Assembly: GCF_905220565.1 (NCBI RefSeq)
Contig: NC_059402.1
Span: 8,743,501 to 8,807,500 of the forward strand
Origin: Melitaea cinxia
Lineage: Eukaryota; Arthropoda; Insecta; Lepidoptera; Nymphalidae
Direction: 5' to 3'
DNA: 64,000 nt
A program made the position numbers and the translations under genes. Positions 46,577 to 57,060 of the stretch are shown piece after piece; the first letter of the stretch is position 1, and every line of letters starts with the position of its first letter. Below the pieces are notes generated by a model, which saw only the letters and a program-made list of their open reading frames with translations, made no database searches and was not told the DNA's origin.

Positions 46577-49500
46577 AATAAGGTAAAAAACACAAATCAA
46601 ATTATTGTTAAAGTAAGCTTTATCATCTTCTGCTACTAGAGTCGTATTTATATGCAGGTAATTGTTTGGAAAATTGAGGTCATAGCCGCGGGGATACAAC
46701 AAAAAACTTCAAACCCATGTTGCAATTAGGCGTAAATTACACGTCCATAGAATATTGCAGGATCAGTTATTAGCATAGCGTTTGTAAATTTATGGCGATG
46801 TGGCATTTCCTATTACCTATGCGGTTGGGAGGAATGCTCGGCGCCGGTGAATCATCGAGGGCGGCTGAGGTCACGTCGTTCCGAGATGCCGTCATTACGA
46901 TCGGGCGTGAAAATGTACTTTGGTTTTAGTGCGTAATTGTTGCATTGCACCGTCCAAAGTGCAAGCTGCTCGTTACAGGCATACATTTACATTATGAATT
47001 GTACTCGTATTAGTAGTTCCGCATACACAATGTAGCCCATAGCAAAATATTTATTATTTTAATAAACACAAAATATTTTTCCTTTGGAATAATTATGTAA
47101 GTAAGACGTCATAGAATAGCCTTAATATAATCGAAATTTCACGTTCTGGAAAAAATGAAAAAACGGTAAAAGAAAACAAAATTGCTTCTTTATTCCATGC
47201 AAAATGCTATGGCGAAATACTAGTGAAATGGCTTTTGTGTTTAAAACTTCAAAAAGTAAAAGATAAAACTATATACCATACTGCAAAGACTACAAATTAA
47301 CTGTTTACAACGAACTCGTAACGAAACCTTTTCCGAAAGTAAAAAAAAAATTTCAAACGATAGTTCTATATTATAATTTTGCATTACATTATTACGCCGA
47401 TTATGTTTTTTTTAACAATTTGTTCAATCAAAATTACTATAAAGAGAAAAATACCAACACTAACCATATATGTATGTAAAAAATTCGTTTTAGCATTTAT
47501 ACATGCCAAACTAAAATATTAATTATACAACTCGCGCTGAAGTAATATTTGTCCAGTCGTAATTTGTAGAATATTTAACGCAAGCAATTTTGTTCTTTAC
47601 GAGTTTAATCATAAAAGTATTAATAGGACAGTCCTATAAAGTCGATATGTCGGGGGCGTTTATTGGCTAGAATTAGGCGCATCCCGGCTGTTGAACGAAA
47701 TAACTATTCGTCCTACGCGATTGAGACACAAAAAATATGGCTATTAGTTTTACAGATCAAGGATACTATACTGTCTAAGTATCAGTTAATTCTGCGGGAA
47801 TTGGCCGTATTGTAGAATCCGATCCATCAAAAAGATTAAGATAATTATCTTGTACTATAAATGCTCGTCCGATCTGATAAATAACTACACCAATAATAAG
47901 GATTTCCTTATTACGGGCGCAGTTTTTCATAGCTAGTATACCTACTTTATCGCACGAGCAATTCCAATTTGCAATCCTTTGTTGCACATATTAATTATAA
48001 TTAAACGTAATTATTAAAACCAACGTTTTCAGACTTAAATTAAAAGAAAAAGTAACAATCAAACATCTTTAGTTTTTCTTACAATTTGTAACGCTCAAGT
48101 ACAAGTTTCCAAACAGCTGTCATAAAATTTATGTTTTCAATTGCATCTTGATAAAGCTCAGCGCATTATTTTTGTGAGTATCCGACAGTGGTCTGTTAAC
48201 GATTCATTCATCGCTGGCCATCTGGTCATGTGAACACACTTGTTCGTTCGTGCCCTTAAAAGCGTAGAAAGAACCGTCTGCAACTGCACTAAGGGAATAA
48301 ATAAGAAATTCAAATTACTTAGTCCGTATATCTTTTCTCAGAGATTGGCTTTGATTTATGTACGTAGTTTATACCATGTGATGTGCTTTAGAGCCTAAAT
48401 ATCAATATCATCCCCATACATTAAACACGCTGAATCATTGACATAATCATGTAGTATATATAAAGTATATTACTGGTGAACTAACCGCAGATTTTTCTTG
48501 ATAATTGTTTTATTTACTGTCTTATGTAATACAATGAGCAATTTCGAATACTAAGCTGATGTTTGGTGTCACGTATTACATATTATTTATGTTCGCGTGG
48601 ATCGAGTGCACGTCAGCGTTGCCTGTTATTTGCCGGCCTCAATTGCTACTTTGTGCTGCCGCCGCATGTCATCTCGTCACTTCCTTGCTCATTGAAACAT
48701 CTATAAATAGCTTCGCTGTAAATCTAAATGGTTCGATTCCTTTATACAAAACTGCTATCTTAAATTTAATGTAACGTTATCCTTGTTCGAAACTAAGTTT
48801 AGTTCAAAACAACGGTATTTCAAAACTTGATTTCAACTTTTCACGTTACGGTAGCGTACTGTAACTTTCCTTACCTGAATATTTATATTTTATGCCGAAT
48901 TATAATAGGAACAAATCAGAGTTTAAACTTATAAGAATTATAACGATATTATTTTATGTAAGTGTAAGCAAATGTATGTACATATAGTTTATATTACAAT
49001 GTTTATTGCATATATGCATAAATTGGAGTATTTTGTATCAAGATGCAAAAGCCGAGTTAGTTTTAAAGCATACATTTTTCATGTCCATCGTCGTTCAAAT
49101 TCCACGGCGTAATCCTTTCTTCGAAGCGATAGAGTAAATCGGATCGGCAGAATCGATACCTGCTAGTGCTCGCTGATACACAATATGTAAATGTTTATCT
49201 CATGTACCGACCGCTTCCCAGATTAATTCAATCGGATGCGCTTGGCGGATATATCGACCCCAGCTCGGACCTTTTGGGAAATGGTGTGATCATTGGTTCC
49301 CGTTCGGATAGCGATTACTAACCACTTGATTTATGAGTTTTGTTTTCTTTTTGTTCTTTTCGCGAACGATGCGTATGGGAAATTGAAAATTTGGTTATTG
49401 TCAGGTTTACTATTGTTGTTTTTTTTTTGGAGAATATTTCATTTAAGTAGTACTATAAATATATTATTTAATTTAGTACCTATATTGTTTTCTTTTGAAT

Positions 49501-50588
49501 TATAAGTCGGTATAAGCTATTACTTTTATTTTACTTAATCTTCAATTACGTGTCTTACTATTTCAAATCAGTAAATAACATATAAAGGAAATTAATTTTC
49601 TCTAAAAGATTGTTCTGTAAACGTAACCGCAAATAAACGGATTTCATTTCGCCACTTCAATGGGGAGATTTGCGTCAACAAATTTCTTGTAATACACTTA
49701 TATAGATAAATCAGAGCCATCGTTTTTAAAGTCTCTCAGAGCGAGAAGATTTACTCGGCGTTATGATTCGGAGGAACAATTTCCCGACGGGACAGAGAGC
49801 CTCATTTCCTGAGTTCACGAGCCGGGCCACTGCGATGCTCCAAAATATTATTTTAAGCTTCCGCGAACATCTCTCAACGCACGACACCCGTTCGAGCTTT
49901 GTACATATTCAAATTTTCATCTCGCTTTGTGTTCTCTAATAAAATACTTACTTACTCTTACAATACTGTGAACTGTAGATTCGATAGATTTCTTTTGTAT
50001 TTTAACGAAGTTTCATTTTGCGATGCGTCTTTGTTTCATGTTAACTAGATATTTAAATGTTTAAATTTATGTTTATGAATAACATTTGTCTATCTTGCCG
50101 ACATTGTAATAAAAAAATGTGAACTCTTTTTTAAATATACTTGGATACGAATTAGATGCGTTGATAAAGGGCTCCTTATAATAGTTTTTTTTTTCACAAA
50201 AGAAGGTACTAGAAAAAAAAAAGAGGAAAAAAAAATGGACCCGAACTGTGATCTCATTTCCAGTTGTCTTCAAGAAGATGCGGTCACATTTTAATTTAAG
50301 TATTTTTGTTATCAGAATATATATTTATATATCAAATTGCTAAAAATAGTTTTATGAAAATCGTAAATTATTAAACAAAATGACATAGATTTTTCATTAC
50401 AAATTATAAAATGCAAAACAGAAATTACTCGGCATTGACATTTCGACATACCTTAAAAAAATAAATCGACGTACTGCGTATTTGACCTTAAATTTGTAGA
50501 CAGTATTCAATCAGATATAATTCAGTTTTCCTTGCATTGCATAGTTCTAATTTGCTTTGAAATGTGGGTAAAACTACGTGAATATTAT
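46577..50588. other. Long AT-rich stretch with GC-richer blocks
   Basis: No gene recognised. GC-richer blocks at about 46825-46915, 48595-48680, 49200-49290 and 49740-49900 could be regulatory elements. The ORF at 48559-48774 starts with a hydrophobic stretch but shows no domain. Confidence 0.35.
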
Positions 50589-50604
50589 ATATATATATAC
50601 TTTT
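50589..50604 (+). repeat. Target-site duplication, left (RTE-like fragment)
   Basis: ATATATATATACTTTT, identical to 50917-50932. It is partly simple sequence, but the ACTTTT end makes chance less likely. Confidence 0.65.
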
Positions 50605-50916
50605 CATCATCATCATCATCATCTTCCTGCCCTTATCCCACTTATGTAGGGTCGGCACAACATGTTTTCCTCTTCCATTCCTCTCTATTATTCGTCACTT
50701 CAGTGCTTACTCCTTTCTTTCTCATATCCTCACTCACACAATCCATCCATCGCTTTTTCGGTCTGCCGATCGCTCTTCGTCCTTCGACATTCATCCCTAA
50801 CATTCTTTTACCGACATAGCGGTCATCCCTCCTCATTACATGCCCATACCACGCTAACCTATTGCTCCTTATTTTCTCTGTCACAGGTGCTACTTTCAAA
50901 CTTCCCCTTCAAACAA
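50605..50916 (-). pseudogene. RTE-like LINE 3' fragment with (ATG)n tail
   Basis: The minus-strand frame 50642-50899 (85 codons) reads VTEKIRSNRLAWYGHVMRRD and GRPKKRWMDCVSEDMRKKGV, a C-terminal signature of RTE-clade LINEs but clearly a different family from the 39-42 kb element. The 3' end is ...GGGATAAGGGCAGGAAGATG followed by ATG repeats (plus-strand ATC at 50605-50625), the short simple-repeat tail typical of RTE. It is 5'-truncated to about 310 bp and flanked by 16-bp duplications. No RT domain remains. Confidence 0.8.
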
Positions 50917-50932
50917 ATATATATATACTTTT
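50917..50932 (+). repeat. Target-site duplication, right (RTE-like fragment)
   Basis: ATATATATATACTTTT, identical to 50589-50604. Confidence 0.65.
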
Positions 50933-50974
50933 ACAAAAATAATATTTAATTTTTTTTAAGTTTTAATTTGTAAA

Positions 50975-51035
50975 ATGACGATTCGAAAGTGCTCTTGGAG
51001 CCTATTTGAATAAAGTTATTTTTGATTTTAACATT
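50975..51035 (+). mobile_element. LINE 3' tail scrap
   Basis: GCCTATTTGAATAAAGTTAT at about 51000-51019 matches the 3' tail of the antisense LINE at 32693-33740, and the sequence before it (ATTCGAAAGTGCTCTTGGAG) is also similar. Only about 60 bp remain. Confidence 0.5.
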
Positions 51036-51233
51036 TTAAACTAGAGACAGTCTCTATTGACAAAACCATTAGATGTATTAAGTACTACAAAATAAAAGTA
51101 ATAACTTAAACATCGTTTTTGTTTAAAAACTAGACAATAGAATATATTCTTTTCATTAAAAGACACCCTACTTTTAATGAACAACGTAACGTTCAAACCT
51201 TTTTTATGATATTTAATGGAAAGATGAGAAGAT

Positions 51234-51247
51234 TTTATGCAATCAAA
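51234..51247 (+). repeat. Target-site duplication, left (SINE)
   Basis: TTTATGCAATCAAA, matching 51585-51598 with one difference (C to T). Confidence 0.8.
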
Positions 51248-51584
51248 CGACACGTTGGCGCAACGGTCACAGCACTGGTTTGTGGCTGTTGCGTTGGAGG
51301 TTGCGGCCTCGATCATGACAAACATTTGTATTAGCCATACAGATGTTTACCGTGGTCTGGGTGCTTGTGCAGTCCTTGTGGGTCTCCCCACCGTGCCTCG
51401 GAGAGCATGTTAAGCCGCTGGTTCCGGTTGTTATCGTGTACACCTGATAGCGATTGTTACTCAGGGAACATATCCCCCAACCCGCATTGGAGCAGCGTGG
51501 TGGATTAAGCTCTGATCCTTCTGCTACATGGCTTACATAGAGAAAGAGGCCTATGCCCAGCTGTGGGATATTACAGGCTGTTGA
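51248..51584 (+). mobile_element. Full-length SINE (337 bp) with tRNA-like head
   Basis: The head GTTGGCGCAACGGTCACAGC resembles a pol III A box region, and GGTTGCGGCCTCGATCATG (about 51299-51317) a degenerate B box. The body contains the repeated-looking lepidopteran phrases CGTGCCTCGGAGAGCATGTT and GGAGCAGCGTGGTGGATTAA. The 3' end TGTGGGATATTACAGGCTGT is shared with the short SINE at 31871-32021 and the scrap at 54655. Near-perfect 14-bp duplications flank it. ORFs through it (51267-51593 minus) are spurious. Confidence 0.85.
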
Positions 51585-51598
51585 TTTATGCAATTAAA
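51585..51598 (+). repeat. Target-site duplication, right (SINE)
   Basis: TTTATGCAATTAAA, matching 51234-51247 with one difference. Confidence 0.8.
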
Positions 51599-53297
51599 AG
51601 TAAATTTGTAGAATCTGTAGAACTAGATAGAAAACAATAGTCTACGTAAATAAAATTACTCTTCGAAAGTCAAAAATCTTAGTTCTGTTTTCGTGAATGT
51701 GTGAAATTATATACGTATATGGATTAGTCGGAGTAAAAAGGATACCTCTTTGTGGAACCTTTCCATAAAGAGTATTTATGTAGCTACGAGATACGGAAGC
51801 AGTTCAATTAAGGTTGGTATTTAAGGTTGCCATCGGCGAGCTCTGATTGCACTGCTCTACCCCCACCGTGCCCCACCTCTCCGGAGACTGCCTCCTTTTA
51901 ATTTTCAAATACAACAAATACTTTCGCTTCCCGAAGACGCCTTTACTTTCATTACGAAATGTAAAGGTGTGCTGTGAACGACGTTTTTATTAATGACGCT
52001 AATTTCTTACGTAGTTGTTCCGTTTGGTGATGAATACCGTCTGTTTTTTTTTTAAATTACAAATCCCAACATGACTTATGAAACAAAACGGAGTGAACTA
52101 CTACTGAGAATACGTAATTTGTGTCTGATTTTGAGATTAGGAAAATTATACGAGTTTATGTTTAGTTATTCTATGGAAATAATAGAAGAAAATATATTTT
52201 TGTGTGATATATTTTTCTAAGGTCGATTTTATTAAAGATTGGTATTCAATAAAGAATCTTCTTATTAATTTAAAGTAGTACAGAATTAAACATCCACACA
52301 CGTATAAAGTGTATGTGATATTGTCAGTCTATACTACATTACCATGTACAGTTATACACGTGTTTCGTTTCGTTTAACGCATAAACCCTATTCGAATGTA
52401 TTTCAATAGCCGCTTACATTGGTTACCATCACAATATCCTATGACGTTAGTCATAAAAGTTTGTTTCGATATAAAACGAAGATTACAATAGCCGAGTCCT
52501 ATTTAAGACCTGTTCGAATTTAAAATTAGAGTATTTTTTTCGCTTTGTTTGTACAAACCTCTTTACAAAACTTTTAATGCATAAAACTAAATAATTTTAA
52601 GACCGGCATTATCATTTTAACTAAATAAACATAAACGTACTTCACTAAAGCCGTTGAGAATTTTTGCATCTGCAACTGATTTTTTTTTACCAGAAATGTT
52701 TTTATGCAAAATAATGACAATGGTTACACTCGCATTATGACGACCATTATTTTCGCGGGAATAGTTGTCAGTAATGACAAAATGGCGGGCGCTGTGGCGA
52801 AATATTATGATATTCGAAACTCATAATGTTAAGAATGGTTGGGAATGTAAATCTAAATTATCTGTAACAGAAAACTTATCCGACCTTTTTAAACTGTAAC
52901 TGGCTATATTGGTACTTCGCAAAGTTTTGCCAGCTGGAGAAAAACATCCTATAAAGGAGAAGGGTAGGAATCTTTAAAATCTTTTCGGCCATGCTGTTAC
53001 ACCGCGGGTAATCCAATTTAATTATTTGTTTTAGAATTGTTGCCGAAACTTGAAGATTTTTACAATAATATATTTCACTGTAGACCACCAAAAAACGAGA
53101 TATTTTTAAAGACAAATTTATTTCACATTTTAGCAGCATTCGGATTAGAATCTGTCACCGTTGGGTATTCAAAAATTAAAAAAGGTTTTTATTTGGAACC
53201 AATAGCAATAAATAGATTATTAAGTTCTACTAGCTATATCCGTGTGAATAATTCGCACTAAATAATTATAATAATTTTCACTTTACAAAATTACAAA
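51599..53297. other. AT-rich DNA, nothing firmly recognised
   Basis: A pyrimidine-rich GC block at about 51830-51900 (CTACCCCCACCGTGCCCCAC) may be regulatory. The ORFs at 52876-53139 (-) and 53037-53261 (+) overlap each other on opposite strands and have no known motif. Confidence 0.35.
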
Positions 53298-53727
53298 TAA
53301 TTGTTGCAAACGATGAAAAACCGACTTCAATTATATTGACAAGTAATACAACGTAGGTAGACGAAAAAATAGTCAAGCAAATACGCATTATCAAAGATTA
53401 CTCCAAAAGTTGTAATCAGATCTCAATGAAATTTAAATGTGATCACATGATAAACATCGGCTTCCGATTAAATTAAAAATCATTAAAATCGGCACACCCA
53501 GTAAAAATTTATGCGGATTTTCAAGAGTTTCTCTCGATTTCTCTGGGATCCCATCATCAGATCCTGGTTTCCGTATCATGGTACCAAAAAAGGGATATCT
53601 CCTTTCCAACAAAAAAAAAGAATTATCAAAATCGGTTCATAAATGACGGAGTTATCCCCGAACATACATAAAAAATATATATTATATCGGTCGAATTGAG
53701 TAACCTCCTCTTTTTTTGAAGTCGGTT
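53298..53727 (+). repeat. AACCGACTTC-family repeat, copy 8
   Basis: It starts ATAATTGTTGCAAACGATG, has AACCGACTTC at 53319-53328, and ends GAAGTCGGTT at 53718-53727. The interior includes TGGGATCCCATCATCAGATC and GATATCTCCTTTCCAACAAA, shared with copy 4, so these two form a subfamily distinct from the dimeric copies 1, 3 and 6. Confidence 0.75.
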
Positions 53728-54035
53728 AAAAAAGTATACACCCGTGAGTTGAAATTGTAACAAAAATTTACTGACCGTCAATCATGGCGACATTGTTACA
53801 AATTAAAGCCATCATATATATAATTTTAATATTTAAATGATTTACAAAAAAATCAATAATATTTTTTTTTTGTGGATGCCGGTAGAACATGCAATTATCT
53901 ATAAAATGATATATAATTGATGTGGAGTAATTGTGAGGTTTTTTCTAAAAAGGGAGGCAAACATCTAAACCTTACATATTAATTATATGATACTCTGGGT
54001 TGCTTCGGCTCTTAAGAGGATAATACACATATAGA
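53728..54035. other. AT-rich DNA, nothing recognised
   Basis: Short AT-rich interval between two repeats. Confidence 0.35.
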
Positions 54036-54312
54036 ACTAGATCGGCAAACAAGCGTACAGCTCACCTCATAGTAAGCGATATTACCGCAGCTTATAGACG
54101 TCTGCAACAACAGAAGCATCGCAAGCGCGTTGCCGAATCTATATCTCTAATATCCCCAATCCCCTCAGGAGCTGTGACCTTACTCGTCAACAGAAACACA
54201 ACACTACTTGAAAACAGTGTTATTTAGCTGTGATCTTCTGTAAGGTTGAGGTACTACCCCGGTCGGGCTGCTCCATATTTTGAGTAGGAAATTTTCTGCT
54301 GTGCTCTACCTC
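54036..54312 (+). repeat. Lepidopteran dispersed repeat (class unknown)
   Basis: It contains the phrases CGGCAAACAAGCGTACAGCT, AGCATCGCAAGCGCGTTGCC, TGATCTTCTGTAAGGTTGAG and CGGGCTGCTCCATATTTTGA. I recognise this as a widespread lepidopteran repeat, but I cannot assign it to a class from this one copy. No ORF or terminal repeats are evident. Confidence 0.55.
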
Positions 54313-54654
54313 AGTTACATACATTAGAATAATTTGTTAACTATTTTCAAACCATTTCTCTTTCATACCGATGCATATAATAAAAAACATTTTAAAATAT
54401 AATAAAATATATATATAATAAATAATATATATATAATAAATAAAATATATTTATGCGGTATAGTTTTATTAGTGTTGTAACTGAGTTATTAATTTTGTCT
54501 ATATATTTACATTACATAAGAAAAACGAAAACAGTGACTGTTATTGTAGCATGTTTGCGGAGAAAACTGAAAAAACTCAGGCCGGATTATATAAAAATAC
54601 ACACAACTTTTATGAATGTGATTTATGTAATGGATTTTCATACGCTTTCAGTGT

Positions 54655-54741
54655 AACAACCCACTGCTGGGCATAGGCCTCTTTCTTCATGCAGAATAAA
54701 GATTGGAGCATAATCCACACTCCACTCCACTCCACACTATA
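54655..54741 (-). mobile_element. SINE 3' fragment
   Basis: CCCACTGCTGGGCATAGGCC and TCTTTCTTCATGCAG match the minus-strand 3' end of the SINE family seen at 31871-32021 and 51248-51584. It continues ATTGGAGCATAATCCAC and runs into a small CCACT tandem repeat at about 54723-54737. The head is missing. Confidence 0.65.
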
Positions 54742-56889
54742 ATAATATTAGTACAAATATAGATAGAAGCCTGCACACAAGTCTCATCTCCGGTTGTTTT
54801 ACTCGACGATATTCAGCGGACACTCTTCAATACTTCTCGGAGCTCCCACAAGGAAGCCGGTAACTGGAAACGGCATTTGTATTTACGTCTTCCGAGGACA
54901 TCGACGCTGATTAAATTACTTCCAACTCTGAAATAAAATGCAAATACAAAAATAATGTTAAGTTATTTCAGATCTCAAATTATTTATAAGTAAGGTAAAA
55001 AAAGTATAAAAAGTTTAAAAATAATAATAATTAATTAAGCTATAAAAAGTTAGACAACTATTTTTGAATTTAAGTTCAGTTATAAAATTATATGAAAAAT
55101 GTTTCCATTTGAAAATATAACAATTACAGCATTGAAAATGAGCTACAATTATACACCTAACTATAAATGTATATATGCAAGGTATATTTTAAGATTAATA
55201 ACACATACTATTATTAACCTTAAAGATATTGTTAAAAAGTTTTAATTAAGATTATTTCGAATGCCTATTCGAGTCACTATGCACATAGCATCATACGTGT
55301 ATGTTTACTTTAACCTCTCAAAAAGTATGTTTTTACGTTTCAATACCACGAAGGCAAATATTAAAAAGTTCGGAAATTTATACAGTCGCTATATTGAATA
55401 AAAAAATTATACCTCAAGAAAATAACATAAAATTCTTTCTCGATTATAGGTATCTTTTTATTTAGATTTTTACGATTATTCTATTTTAGTTTAGAATTAA
55501 AATTAAACCTGAAGCAGACCAAAAAATTATAATATTAATCTGTATTAAATAACCACTAGGCGCCGTTTGCGGTTTCACAGGCGAAGTTTGTGCTCACTAT
55601 TCAAGCGCTCTCTGACTCTTATTTTTAACTTGTATAAATGTGATAAAATTGGTTTAGAATGTTCGAATTTAATCTATTAAAAAAATACAATAACATTTTT
55701 TATTTTTGTGTCCAATAAGATATTACTTTAGTAGAAACAGCTAAGTTCATCATATCGAATTGTTCATCACCAGAAATGCACATACAACATTAACCCCGTT
55801 GTCAAAACCTTCGCAGCTCGTGATCGCGCTATTTCACATGATTCTCGCCTTCAGTAATTCGCTGGTATGTTATTACATGCTCGACAGTTCATTTGCGCTG
55901 TTAGGAGATAAGGCTCCTGTTTCTTGAAATTTATTGCGTTGTAAATCCGCTCGACGCGACGGCACCGATGACTTGCATTTCGTCCCTAGCTTTCAAACGT
56001 TTCCAGTGCTTTCAGAGGGGGACATTAATTAATTTTGCCATGTTCGTACGTTCGATTTGAGTGACTCTGTTCTTTAGCCCTTTTTGTTCGGTCTTTGAGG
56101 CATGGTGTTAGCGGTCTTTTTGCATTTACTCTTTTAGGCAAATTGAATTTGGAATATGAATCTTAATTTTTTAATTTGAAACTATTTTTTAAATAAACAA
56201 ATGTACTAATTTAAGGCCTCCTCTCGTGTATAAACGATATTCGGCTTACAAACGATATTTCATTCGAAAATATATATATAACTTTCATTTTAAATTAATT
56301 TTATCGAATACAAATTACAATTCATCAAATTTATAGCAAAATTTAAATTGTAACTCGTTTACCATCACTAATTTCTATATTATGCTTACTCATATTATGA
56401 TGGAGCTTATTCGTCTAATGTACCCTTCCCTTGTCTTTTGTGCTGAAATCTGAGTGGTGCGATTATCCGTGACTTGCACTTCACTTTAGTAAGTTAATTG
56501 TGTCCGTCCACAACCCACGAACATAAATACTTGTTCTACAAAACTTAAATTAAGCATCCAAACAAGTTTGTAGTCTACAAAATTACATATAATTTGTCTC
56601 TCGGATTCATATTATTACTAATAATTCATCATTCCATATCTTAAACTATCTACTTACAAAATTTTGATATTTCAAGGCCCGTTATTATTATCCAGGTCGC
56701 AATCTGGGACACAATAACACATTGAACAGCGAAACTTAAGTAGGTACGCAAATATAAAACATGATTATTTTTACGTATGTGACGCTAATAGTTAAACCTT
56801 CTGCTTATAATTAAAAACCAGTAAGCACTTTAAAGATAGTAAAAAACAATAAGTTAATTTGCAAGGTAAATCTGTTTTATTAATTCTTC
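54742..56889. other. AT-rich DNA, possible Helitron tip
   Basis: No gene. At about 55554-55585, ACTAGGCGCCGTTTGCGGTT resembles an inverted Helitron-like 3' end, but no matching 5' end was found. A GC-richer region lies at about 55800-56030. Confidence 0.35.
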
Positions 56890-57060
56890 GTACACATAGT
56901 GGCGGCGGAATGAAGCCGACCGCCATTTTTCTGCGGACGAGATTTAAATATGGAATTCCGGTGTGCGAGCGGGAGAGACGCGTGCCATTGACCTTGCGCC
57001 AGGGCCGCGCACGCGCCGCCCGCCTGCGCCCGCGCCCTGCGCCTCTACGCTGCACTAAGC
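56890..57060. promoter_or_regulatory. GC/CpG-rich block, possible regulatory or exonic DNA
   Basis: Strong CpG enrichment (CCGCGCACGCGCCGCCCGCC at about 57005-57024) in AT-rich surroundings. ORFs on both strands cover it (56859-57125 +, 56792-57112 -) with arginine-rich, low-complexity translation and no motif. It may be a promoter, enhancer or first exon. Composition is the only evidence. Confidence 0.3.

Noticed and set aside
48730..48740. GGTTCGATTCC, a match to a tRNA B box
   Set aside because: No A box at tRNA spacing, no acceptor stem and no SINE body around it. Probably chance.
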